A stretch of DNA of 18,358 nt from Nitrospira sp. UBA5698. GTDB lineage: Bacteria; Nitrospirota; Nitrospiria; Nitrospirales; Nitrospiraceae. Location of the stretch: assembly GCA_002420115.1 (NCBI GenBank), contig DIHK01000040.1, forward strand, positions 1 through 18,358. The letters are read 5' to 3'. A program made the translations under genes and the position numbers. The notes beneath the pieces are model-generated. The model had not been told where the DNA came from, did not search any database, and saw nothing but the letters and a program-made list of their open reading frames with translations. Below are positions 6,958 through 13,719 of this stretch, in pieces (position 1 is the stretch's first letter; each line of letters begins with the position of its first letter).

Positions 6958-7053
6958 TCTCTAGAGGCTGGGACAAGGCTTCAAGCATCTGTTTTTTCAG
7001 ACCATTGCGTCCCTAGAACCTCTGTACAACTTGCGCCTTAAGGAGGCGCCTCA
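6958..7053 (+). promoter_or_regulatory. structured 5' leader with Shine-Dalgarno-sequestering hairpin
   Basis: Two structures are visible. First, AGAGG (6963-6967) plus GGGAC (6970-6974) can pair with GTCCC (7009-7013) plus CCTCT (7019-7023), closing a domain that contains a small TCTG/CAGA hairpin with a six-T loop (6988-7001). Second, GCGCCT (7033-7038) pairs perfectly with AGGCGC (7044-7049) around a 5-nt loop. The perfect ribosome site TAAGGAGG (7039-7046) is split between that loop and the 3' strand. The ATG follows 7 nt later. Such an arrangement commonly controls translation through temperature, a ligand or a protein; no known riboswitch class is recognised. Confidence 0.5.
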
Positions 7054-9120
7054 ATGTATAAGACGATCTATATTCCGGTCGATAACTCCGACCATTCAAA
7101 TACAGCAGTGGATATTGGTGTCAATCTGGCAAAAACCTTCGGCTCAAAAATTGTGGGAAGCCATGTCTATGCTGCGAAGATGCACGACAAACGCTTCAAA
7201 CAAATGGAAGCCGGTTTGCCGGAAGAATATCACGATGAAACGGAGCTTGATCGCCAACGCCAAATCCATGATTCGCTGATCACGCGCGGCCTCCAAATCA
7301 TTACCGATTCCTATCTCGACTACGTCGACAAGAAGTGTAATGAAGCCAATCTGCCGATTGAACGGCGATCGCTCGAGGGACGGAACTGGAAGGTCTTGTC
7401 AGAAGATATCAATACCAACGGCTACGACCTCGTCATCATGGGCGCCCTGGGCGTCGGAGCCGTCAAGGACAGCGTCATCGGAAGTAACACCGAACGTGTC
7501 GTTCGCCGTGTTCGTAACTCCGATATGCTGATCATCAAGAACACCCAGCCGATCACGGGCGGCAAGATCGTCGTGGCCGTGGACGGGAGTCCCTATTCAT
7601 TCGGTGGCTTGATGACCGGGCTTGCGCTCGGGAAGGCACTCAATATTCCGGTTGAGGCAATTTCTGCGTTTGATCCCTACTTCCACTATGCCGCCTTCCA
7701 CAGCATTTCCGGTGTGCTTAACGAAGAAGCCGGTAAGGTCTTCCGATTCAAGGAGCAAGAAAAGCTGCACGAGGAGATTATCGACAGCGGCTTGGCAAAG
7801 ATCTACCAATCACATCTGGACATCTCCCGTGAAATTGCACAGGCCGAACAGACCGATCTCAAGACCACGCTTCTCGACGGCAAAGCGTTTGAAAAAATTA
7901 TTCAATACGTCCGCAAGGACGTCCCGTCCCTGCTGATCGTCGGACGCATTGGTGTCCACAGCGACGAAGATATGGACGTCGGCAGCAACACTGAAAACCT
8001 GTTGCGGAGTGCACCCTGTAACGTGCTCATCTCCAACCGTAAATATGTTCCCCCGATCGATACGCAGGCCGAATACACCATCGCCTGGACGGAAGAGGCG
8101 TTGCGGCGGATGGAAAAGATTCCCATCTTTGCGCGTGGTGTGGCCAAAACAGCCATTCATCGGTATGCCATTGAAAAAGGACACACGATTATCAGCAACA
8201 CGGTAGTCGATGCGGCGGTGGGACATATTCTTCCGAAAGGCGCCATGGACGCCATGCGGGCGCTTGGCGGAAGCTTGGACGCGGCAGGGGTTGATCGCGA
8301 TAGGATGCAGGCCGACGAAGCCGTGACTCAAGATCTCATGGGACCGACCTTAAGTGGAATCATGACGCAGATCGTGGAAGAGAAGCCCAAGGAAATCAGC
8401 GCATCGACGCAGGCTTACCTAGACCGTATGGCACAGACCTATTTCGTCTGTGACGGGTGCGGGTACATCGGGAAAGGTGATACGCCCGTTAAATGCCCCG
8501 TGTGCAGTGCCGATGGGACCAAATTCAAGCAGGTTGATAAGAAGATTTTTGAAGTGGCTGCGACTGCAGAAGGTGAGTTGGAAACCGACGTGGCCTACGA
8601 CGATGTGCCGATGCAGTGGACCAAGGATGCGAAAGAGGCCATCCGTGCCGTTCCGGCCGGCTTCCAGCGAAGACGGGCCAAGGCAAGAATTGAAAAAACG
8701 GCGCGGAAATTGGGGATGACGACCATCACGCTCGAATACGCGGCTCCGATGATCAAAGAAGCGGCGTCCGAAGACTACACACCGATTTTCTCCAATAAAG
8801 GCACCGGTACTGCCCCGGCAGCGGAAGGGATGCTGACCGCAGCCAATGGGAATGGGACGAACGGTCATGCTGAAAGCACGTCCCCCTATACCTGGACGAG
8901 CGACGCACAGGCCCGATTAGATCGAGCTCCGGAAGGCTTCATGCGCGATTGTACCAAGGCCCTGATTCTCAAACATGCCGAGAAAATCGGTGCGACCGTG
9001 ATCACGCTCGAGGTTGCGAACGAAGGCATTGAACAAGCAAAGGGCTATATGGCGGAAGCAATGAAGACGGGCAACCTCAAAGACATGATCGCCGACCTGA
9101 CCGGCAAGGGAAGTGCCTAG
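7054..9120 (+). CDS. tandem universal stress protein fused to rubredoxin-like knuckle and three PCP_red-like domains
   Basis: A 688-residue fusion. Residues 1-165 and about 168-332 are two UspA folds, each ending in an ATP-loop-like motif (GALGVGAVKDSVIGSNTERV, then GRIGVHSDEDMDVGSNTENL). Three repeats of about 55 residues follow, at W345, W522 and W614. Each has the pattern W(T)xxAxxxhxxhPxxhR...hhTxx near its end, resembling PCP_red, the C-terminal domain of protochlorophyllide reductase subunit B (BchB/ChlB). Between the first and second sits a rubredoxin-like metal site, C466-x2-C469 and C481-x2-C484, likely for Fe or Zn. A Gly/Asn/Thr-rich linker precedes the third. The protein is predicted to be cytosolic. 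It has its own promoter and structured leader. The next gene carries the same repeat at its C-terminus, so they probably act together. Domain boundaries are approximate; the PCP_red match is by pattern and needs a profile search. Confidence 0.82.
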   Translation: MYKTIYIPVDNSDHSNTAVDIGVNLAKTFGSKIVGSHVYAAKMHDKRFKQMEAGLPEEYHDETELDRQRQIHDSLITRGLQIITDSYLDYVDKKCNEANLPIERRSLEGRNWKVLSEDINTNGYDLVIMGALGVGAVKDSVIGSNTERVVRRVRNSDMLIIKNTQPITGGKIVVAVDGSPYSFGGLMTGLALGKALNIPVEAISAFDPYFHYAAFHSISGVLNEEAGKVFRFKEQEKLHEEIIDSGLAKIYQSHLDISREIAQAEQTDLKTTLLDGKAFEKIIQYVRKDVPSLLIVGRIGVHSDEDMDVGSNTENLLRSAPCNVLISNRKYVPPIDTQAEYTIAWTEEALRRMEKIPIFARGVAKTAIHRYAIEKGHTIISNTVVDAAVGHILPKGAMDAMRALGGSLDAAGVDRDRMQADEAVTQDLMGPTLSGIMTQIVEEKPKEISASTQAYLDRMAQTYFVCDGCGYIGKGDTPVKCPVCSADGTKFKQVDKKIFEVAATAEGELETDVAYDDVPMQWTKDAKEAIRAVPAGFQRRRAKARIEKTARKLGMTTITLEYAAPMIKEAASEDYTPIFSNKGTGTAPAAEGMLTAANGNGTNGHAESTSPYTWTSDAQARLDRAPEGFMRDCTKALILKHAEKIGATVITLEVANEGIEQAKGYMAEAMKTGNLKDMIADLTGKGSA

Positions 9121-9201
9121 TGCTGGGTGCTGAGTCCTGAGCGTAGCGGACGTCGGCCGAGCCCCTTTCCGTTACTCAGTCCTCAGTCCTCAGTCCTCAT
9201 C
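9121..9201. repeat. paired heptad-repeat block (TNCTGAG / CCTCAGT)
   Basis: Left arm: TGCTGGG, TGCTGAG and TCCTGAG (9121-9141), starting on the base after the stop codon. Right arm: ACTCAGT, CCTCAGT, CCTCAGT and CCTCATC (9174-9201). The arms are inverted versions of each other (CTGAG versus CTCAG at the same 7-bp spacing). The block fills nearly the whole gap between the stress-protein fusion and the radical SAM gene; only about 10 bp separate it from the next ATG, and no Shine-Dalgarno is visible. It could form a long imperfect hairpin in the bicistronic transcript. Confidence 0.7.
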
Positions 9202-9211
9202 ACTAACACGC

Positions 9212-10609
9212 ATGGGCAAATCTCTCCCAATCTTCAACGGTCCTTCAGGCACTCTAGGCCATCTGGAGCAACAGATTGCCCAGTTCTTCACTCCCTCAGC
9301 CAAGGGGGATGGACCGTTCGATGGCCGGACTGTTGACGACTTCAAGCCCTACCTCGTTGCACTTAATCTGACTAAGCGCTGTAATCTCAAATGCGATCAC
9401 TGTTATCTGGATGCCACAACTAAAGCCGCAGGTGGTGACGACGAACTCACCACCGAAGAATGCTACCGGTTGATCGATCAGATTGCCCAGGTTAACAAGG
9501 GCTGTCTCTTGGTCATTACCGGCGGAGAGCCGCTGGTCCGACCTGATATTCTCGACATTGCCCGTCATGCCGTGAAGCTTGGCTTCATGGTGGTCTTTGG
9601 AACGAACGGCATGCTGATCGATGATCAGATGGCCAAGACGCTTGTTGAGATCGGCGTCATGGGTGTCGGAATCAGCATCGATTCACTGGATGCCGCCAAG
9701 CATAATTCTTTTCGCGGGGTCCCGGGCGCCTGGGAAGCCGCGGTGGCCGGTATTGAAGCGAGTAAACGAAACGGCCTGCAGTTCCAAGTACATTTCAGCG
9801 CACAGCCGATGAATTACAAGGAACTGCCGGAGGTCATCACCTGGGCACATGAACTCGGAGCCCGTGTGCTCAATGTCTTCTTTATGGTGTGCACCGGTCG
9901 AGGTGAGGAGCTCACAGATATCACTCCGGCTCAGTATGAAGAGGTACTTGGCTACCTGATTGACTGTCAGGACAATTACAAAGGCATGCTGATCCGGGCT
10001 CGCTGTGCCCCACACTTTAAACGGCTGGCCTACGAGAAAGATCCCAACTCTCCGATTACCAAAGCAACCGGGTACATGGGCGGCGGATGCCTGGCTGGAA
10101 CAAATTATGCCCGAGTGACTCCGAATGGCGAGCTCACGCCTTGCCCTTATATGCCATTATCGGCGGGGAATCTCCGGGAGCATAGCTTTGTTGATCTTTG
10201 GGAGCAATCGAATATCTTCAACTCCTTCCGATATCCTCAACTGAAGGGGAAATGCGGAGACTGTGAATACAGTGACATCTGCGGTGGGTGCCGCGCCCGC
10301 CCCTATGTCGATCATGGCGACTGGCTCGACGAGGATCAGTGGTGCTTATACGAACCGAAGGGCGGTGAAAAGATCAAGGTAGCGTTCAACGTCGCAGAAG
10401 AGACCGACGTGGCATGGGACGAAGCCTCTGCGCTCAGACTGAGCCGTATTCCGTATTTTCTCCGCGCCATGGTGAAGAAGGGCGTGGAGAAACATGCGCG
10501 TGAAAATCATGTACAAACAATCACCGTCGAACTGATGGAGGAACTGCGAAAAAAGCGGTTCGGTAATGACGCGCCAGTGTTCAAGTTCGAAGCAAAAAAT
10601 GAGACGTGA
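9212..10609 (+). CDS. radical SAM-SPASM protein (NirJ/AhbC/AhbD-like) with C-terminal PCP_red-like domain
   Basis: A 465-residue enzyme. The radical SAM cluster motif is C57-x3-C61-x2-C64 (CNLKCDHC), followed by the GGEPL motif that binds the SAM amino group. The C-terminal half has SPASM-type cysteines (GGGCLAG, TPCPY, CGDCEYSDICGGCRAR, WCLYEP) for extra Fe-S clusters. The block CGGCRARPY...GDWLDEDQWC closely resembles the NirJ/AhbC/AhbD group, which remodels siroheme or Fe-coproporphyrin side chains. Residues about 405-450 (VAWDEASALRLSRIPYFLRA and onward) repeat the PCP_red-like pattern found three times in the preceding protein. No ribosome site is visible before the ATG at 9212, which sits just after a heptad block. 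The likely substrate is a tetrapyrrole or a peptide; which one is not decided. Heme synthesis or modification is the favoured guess. Confidence 0.8.
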   Translation: MGKSLPIFNGPSGTLGHLEQQIAQFFTPSAKGDGPFDGRTVDDFKPYLVALNLTKRCNLKCDHCYLDATTKAAGGDDELTTEECYRLIDQIAQVNKGCLLVITGGEPLVRPDILDIARHAVKLGFMVVFGTNGMLIDDQMAKTLVEIGVMGVGISIDSLDAAKHNSFRGVPGAWEAAVAGIEASKRNGLQFQVHFSAQPMNYKELPEVITWAHELGARVLNVFFMVCTGRGEELTDITPAQYEEVLGYLIDCQDNYKGMLIRARCAPHFKRLAYEKDPNSPITKATGYMGGGCLAGTNYARVTPNGELTPCPYMPLSAGNLREHSFVDLWEQSNIFNSFRYPQLKGKCGDCEYSDICGGCRARPYVDHGDWLDEDQWCLYEPKGGEKIKVAFNVAEETDVAWDEASALRLSRIPYFLRAMVKKGVEKHARENHVQTITVELMEELRKKRFGNDAPVFKFEAKNET

Positions 10610-10661
10610 TCAGCATAATGTAACACGCTTCATTTCTTGCACATACAGGGGAAACCCACCC

Positions 10662-10689
10662 TTTCACGTTTCACCTTTTACCTTTCACA
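10662..10689. repeat. degenerate heptad repeat block (TTTCACN)
   Basis: Four exact 7-bp steps: TTTCACG, TTTCACC, TTTTACC and TTTCACA at 10662, 10669, 10676 and 10683. A possible partner for an inverted arm is GAGACGTGA at the end of the preceding gene, one mismatch from the complement of TTTCACGTTTC in its core. The block ends 9 bp before the start codon of the CopD-like gene, which has no visible Shine-Dalgarno sequence. Confidence 0.6.
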
Positions 10690-10698
10690 CTGCTGACC

Positions 10699-11208
10699 AT
10701 GGATACTCTTGAAAGTATTGCCACCGACCTCAACATCCTGATCCCGATCATCAACCACTGGTTTCATTTGCTCTCCGCAGTCATTTGGATCGGCGGTCTC
10801 GCATTCCTGGTCATGGCGGTCACGCCGGGACTAGAGAAGGCCGTACCCAAGGATCAAATTAAGCCCATCACGGATATTTTTTATCGGCACTATAAAAAAG
10901 TCGCCGGCATCTTGCTTGTGGTCCTCCTGTTCACCGGCGGTGTCAATCTCCACTACGTCAATCAGGTCATTACCTCACAAACCGGAAGCGGGATCCAGCA
11001 CCACTCCAAGTATCTGATGGTCTTCATGATCAAACTGTTGCTCGTGCTGGGCCTCCTGACGCTGTTTCTCTACACCGTCATTTTCAAGTCAGATGATGAG
11101 GCTGAGGAGGGAGAGTCCTATGAGGCCATTCCCTTCCAGCGAGCGGCCCTCTGGATGGGATTTTTCATTATTCTGTGCGCCGCCGCCATGAAACATCTCC
11201 ATCAGTAG
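10699..11208 (+). CDS. CopD-like four-helix membrane protein
   Basis: A 169-residue inner-membrane protein with four predicted helices at about 17-40, 67-86, 104-128 and 147-165. The first helix carries NHWFHLLSAVIWIGGLAFL, the H-x-hh-W-hGG pattern of the CopD (copper resistance D) membrane domain and of the more distant HemJ protoporphyrinogen oxidase family. H20, H23, H101, H102 and K112 could bind heme or copper. An acidic loop (SDDEAEEGES) lies between helices 3 and 4. It follows the radical SAM gene after a heptad block and probably belongs to the same transcript. Given the tetrapyrrole-like radical SAM neighbour, a heme-related membrane role is as plausible as copper handling; the sequence does not decide between them. 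Confidence 0.7.
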   Translation: MDTLESIATDLNILIPIINHWFHLLSAVIWIGGLAFLVMAVTPGLEKAVPKDQIKPITDIFYRHYKKVAGILLVVLLFTGGVNLHYVNQVITSQTGSGIQHHSKYLMVFMIKLLLVLGLLTLFLYTVIFKSDDEAEEGESYEAIPFQRAALWMGFFIILCAAAMKHLHQ

Positions 11209-11226
11209 CCCCTCTATAGCAATTCT

Positions 11227-11240
11227 TAGTGACTGGTGAC
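11227..11240. repeat. two-unit heptad remnant (TNGTGAC)
   Basis: TAGTGAC (11227-11233) and TGGTGAC (11234-11240) form a two-unit repeat of 7-bp period 18 bp after the CopD-like stop codon. It is too short to be significant alone and is listed because it sits where the other heptad blocks sit. Confidence 0.3.
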
Positions 11241-11328
11241 AGCTCCTCCTGTCTTACCTGAGACGGTTGTTGTCTAGCCTGATACAGCCTCACCCATCGT
11301 CTCTCCTCGGTGATCTACCCATTCAACA

Positions 11329-11334
11329 TATAAT
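11329..11334 (+). promoter_or_regulatory. possible -10 box of the response regulator gene
   Basis: A perfect TATAAT lies in the 180-bp gap upstream of the response regulator, but no acceptable -35 is found 16-18 bp before it. If used, transcription would start near 11341, about 50-115 nt before the candidate start codons. The rest of this gap holds nothing else that I can identify. Confidence 0.3.
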
Positions 11335-11389
11335 CAATCGCTTAGAACGTTGCTCCTTCTAAATCGTGCTGGAATGAACGTTGCTATCT

Positions 11390-12118
11390 ATGCTGGTAAC
11401 GACCCACAGCAGCCTCAAGAGGGCTTTGAACCTCTTGGCAGAAATGGAGCACGGTATGGAGCTGACAGTCACTCAATTGGTCAGGACCTCTCCCTTTTCC
11501 TCACCAGCTGAGGCCTCCTTTGGATCTTGCCCATCCAGAGCCGCACTGTCCCCTTCTGCCGGTGCCGCCGGTGCTGTGCCTCCTCATGGAGAAGGTACAG
11601 CCCGGCTGATTGATGCAGTTTCAACAGAAGAGGTCTCGCCCCTTCGATCATCACACCGGTATGTTGATTCTGAGTCGAATCGCCCCCAGGTCTCATCACC
11701 ACCCGGTTACGGGCTAGCCCAAGCTACGAATGTCCAATGCGAACAGAGAGCGGAGTATTCCGTCTTAGTGGTGGAGGATGATCCCGATATCTCGATGAGC
11801 CTTCAGGACCTGCTCGAATTTGAAGGCTTTCACGTGACCTCCGTTCCGACTTGCGACCAAGCCTTCTCATCGATCGAGCAGCATGTCTACGATGCGGTCC
11901 TCCTTGATCTTGGACTCCCTGACGGAGATGGTCTCTCCGTCTTAGAGAAATTCCAAACGTCCCATCCTTCCCCTGCTGTCATTATCTTAACGGCTTCAAA
12001 TCGAGACCTGGGGCCTGTACCTGCCTATGCGCGTTTGACGAAGCCATGGGACCGAAAAGAATTGTGCACACTTCTCCGACGGGCCACCGGCCAAACACCA
12101 TCGCCGATCATGATCTGA
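11390..12118 (+). CDS. single-receiver response regulator with long unstructured N-terminus
   Basis: The C-terminal ~115 residues are a two-component receiver domain. The acidic pair is in VVEDDPDIS (D130, D131), the phospho-acceptor in LLDLGLPDGDG (D173), the switch Thr in IILTAS (T201) and the conserved Lys in LTKPW (K218), numbered from the ATG at 11390. No DNA-binding or enzymatic output domain follows, so it is a CheY/Spo0F-like carrier or acts through partners. The first ~120 residues are rich in Ser, Pro and Ala and look disordered. The true start is uncertain: TTG 11381, ATG 11390, or ATG 11456, which alone has a good GGAG ribosome site 6 bp upstream. No histidine kinase gene is in the window, so its partner is elsewhere. 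Confidence 0.75.
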   Translation: MLVTTHSSLKRALNLLAEMEHGMELTVTQLVRTSPFSSPAEASFGSCPSRAALSPSAGAAGAVPPHGEGTARLIDAVSTEEVSPLRSSHRYVDSESNRPQVSSPPGYGLAQATNVQCEQRAEYSVLVVEDDPDISMSLQDLLEFEGFHVTSVPTCDQAFSSIEQHVYDAVLLDLGLPDGDGLSVLEKFQTSHPSPAVIILTASNRDLGPVPAYARLTKPWDRKELCTLLRRATGQTPSPIMI

Positions 12119-12158
12119 GTGGCGACAGACTACTGCGCAGAGAGGAAGAGGTGCCTGA

Positions 12159-12917
12159 TCACTTGGATCGATTGAGACCCAGAGCACGCTTGAAGACTGT
12201 GGCGAAGCCGAAATAGCCAAATGAATCTTTGAGGTTCGAATAGAGCCGCTTGACGGTCCCCATCTCAGGATTGGTGACGTACTCCATCGTCAGTGCAATC
12301 CGCTCTTCGCCTTCTCCAAGAGGTGTCACGGCGTGCCAGAGCTTATCGCCGTTGAAAATCACCATATCCCCAGGTTCGGTGATCAGCTCAAGATGACGCG
12401 GCTGCTGAGTCGGATGATCCTTGAAGAGCTCACAGACGAGCTTGCATTGGGTTGACCGATCCACTAGGCCCATAAGAATGGTATAGCGCGCGCCATTATA
12501 ATAAGACGTATCGTAATGGAAACCGATATGGTCACCTGGCTCGGTATAGTAATAGAGGGCACAGGAGTGAGGGTCGTTGTCCGGGCAGAACATCAACTTC
12601 GCTTGCACGAGACGATCTAAGAATCCTCTGAACGAGTCGGCACGATATAATTCAAGAAAGCGCGGAGCCTTCTCTTGTACCGTATAGTAGCTGACACTCC
12701 CGCCCTTCTTATGGCCGGGGATATAATTCCGATTCAGCTCGGATTTGACGGATTGGGCTTGGGGGACGAAAACCTCTTCGACAAAGACACGAGGCAGAAA
12801 TTGCTTGATGACCAAAAACTCGTTTTGCTCCCAATACTCCTGATGGAGACGGTCGAAATCCAAGGCAGCAACCGCTTGATCTACTGCTTCTCTTATGCTG
12901 TGCACGAGATTTGACAC
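12159..12917 (-). CDS. 2-oxoglutarate/Fe(II)-dependent dioxygenase
   Basis: About 252 residues with the double-stranded beta-helix signature of 2OG-Fe(II) oxygenases. Iron ligands are H134 and D136 (IGFHYDTSYY) and H195 (KLWHAVTPLG), and R206 (EERIALTMEY) would bind the 2-oxoglutarate carboxylate. The segments ALYYYTEPGDHIGFHYD and EPGDMVIFNGDKLWHAV are typical of prolyl-4-hydroxylase-like and small-molecule oxygenases. There is no signal peptide. The substrate is unknown. GTG 12917 is preferred because AAGGAA lies about 9 bp upstream; an in-frame TTG at 12926 would add three residues but is too close to that site. The gene is convergent with the response regulator (40 bp apart, no clear terminator) and lies downstream of the lolA heptad block. 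Confidence 0.83.
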   Translation of the reverse strand: MSNLVHSIREAVDQAVAALDFDRLHQEYWEQNEFLVIKQFLPRVFVEEVFVPQAQSVKSELNRNYIPGHKKGGSVSYYTVQEKAPRFLELYRADSFRGFLDRLVQAKLMFCPDNDPHSCALYYYTEPGDHIGFHYDTSYYNGARYTILMGLVDRSTQCKLVCELFKDHPTQQPRHLELITEPGDMVIFNGDKLWHAVTPLGEGEERIALTMEYVTNPEMGTVKRLYSNLKDSFGYFGFATVFKRALGLNRSK

Positions 12918-12933
12918 CTGTCTCAATTCCTTG

Positions 12934-13009
12934 AGTCATCAGTCAATGGTCAATACTCAGTGGAATTGCGCCCTCATAACCAATGACTATTGACGAGTAA
13001 CCAATGACT
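12934..13009. repeat. paired heptad-repeat block after lolA
   Basis: Left arm: AGTCATC, AGTCAAT, GGTCAAT and ACTCAGT (12934-12961). Right arm: AATGACT, ATTGACG, AGTAACC and AATGACT (12982-13009). All are in 7-bp steps, and the arms are inverted versions of each other. The right arm ends 2 bp from the lolA stop codon on the minus strand, and the left arm ends close to the dioxygenase start. The sequence AGTCAATGGTCA is shared with the block at 6832-6911. Confidence 0.7.
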
Positions 13010-13011
13010 GG

Positions 13012-13719
13012 TTAGGGCCCATTCAACACCGGGGCCTTCATCACTTCGGCATCTGGAGGTGTTTTAAAATCAAACACCTCATTCCCCAATCCAAGATTAG
13101 GCTTCAAGTTCGAGAACTCAAAGATAGCGACATTGCCGCTGATTTCATAGAGAGAGACGGTTCGAATATAATATGTTTTGGGGAACACCTCGACGACGAT
13201 TTTTTGGAGATTCTGCGTCGATTCATGTTCTTTCGCCTTGGGAATCAGGGTCAGAAGCGGCAAACCGGTCGCCCCTCGCTCCCGCCCCTTTGTCGGCTGA
13301 ATCTCAAACGACTCATCCAATTTGGCCGCGCCTTGCAACAGTTCCAGTGGTGCTTTGGAGGCAGCCATATGCGTGAGTTTTCCGACCAGCACCTGCTTGT
13401 GTTCAGGCACATACACCTTCACATCATCCTGATTCACATAGATCTGCTCGGTCGCAGGATCAAGATAATCCCATCGTAATCGACCGGGCTTTTTGATGTA
13501 GACCCTGCCGGACGATGTCACCGGTCGTTCAAACCCTTCGATCCTCGTCTTTTGTAAAAAGTCGGCTTGGAGATCGGTCGTCTTTTCGTATCGCATCTGC
13601 AATTGTTTGACGACATCGCGAACCTCTAGGGAGGTTTTCTCCTCTGTCGATCCATCGGCTGCCCAGACCGGAAGGACAAAGATCACCGAGATCGTGACTG
13701 CCGTCCACCAACGTCTCAT
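13012..13719 (-). CDS. lolA: outer-membrane lipoprotein carrier protein LolA
   Basis: A periplasmic chaperone that takes lipoproteins from the LolCDE complex to the outer membrane. Its 235 residues begin with a signal peptide (MRRWW, a hydrophobic stretch, then PVWA before ADG) without a lipobox, so cleavage is probably near residue 20. The mature part has the LolA pattern: an early helix with LQMRYEKTTDLQADFLQ, then strands with SGRVYIKKPGRLRWDY, YVNQDDVKVYVPEHKQV and VSLYEISGNVAIFEFSNLKPN, and a final DFKTPPDAEV. Its ATG overlaps the ftsK stop by 4 bp (ATGA), so the two are co-translated. The ftsK-lolA order is also found in Escherichia coli, which supports the assignment. A heptad hairpin follows the stop. 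Confidence 0.92.
   Translation of the reverse strand: MRRWWTAVTISVIFVLPVWAADGSTEEKTSLEVRDVVKQLQMRYEKTTDLQADFLQKTRIEGFERPVTSSGRVYIKKPGRLRWDYLDPATEQIYVNQDDVKVYVPEHKQVLVGKLTHMAASKAPLELLQGAAKLDESFEIQPTKGRERGATGLPLLTLIPKAKEHESTQNLQKIVVEVFPKTYYIRTVSLYEISGNVAIFEFSNLKPNLGLGNEVFDFKTPPDAEVMKAPVLNGP

Noticed and set aside
9121..9201. Heptad blocks as a CRISPR array
   Set aside because: Units are 7 bp and contiguous with no spacers of 25-40 bp and no cas genes.
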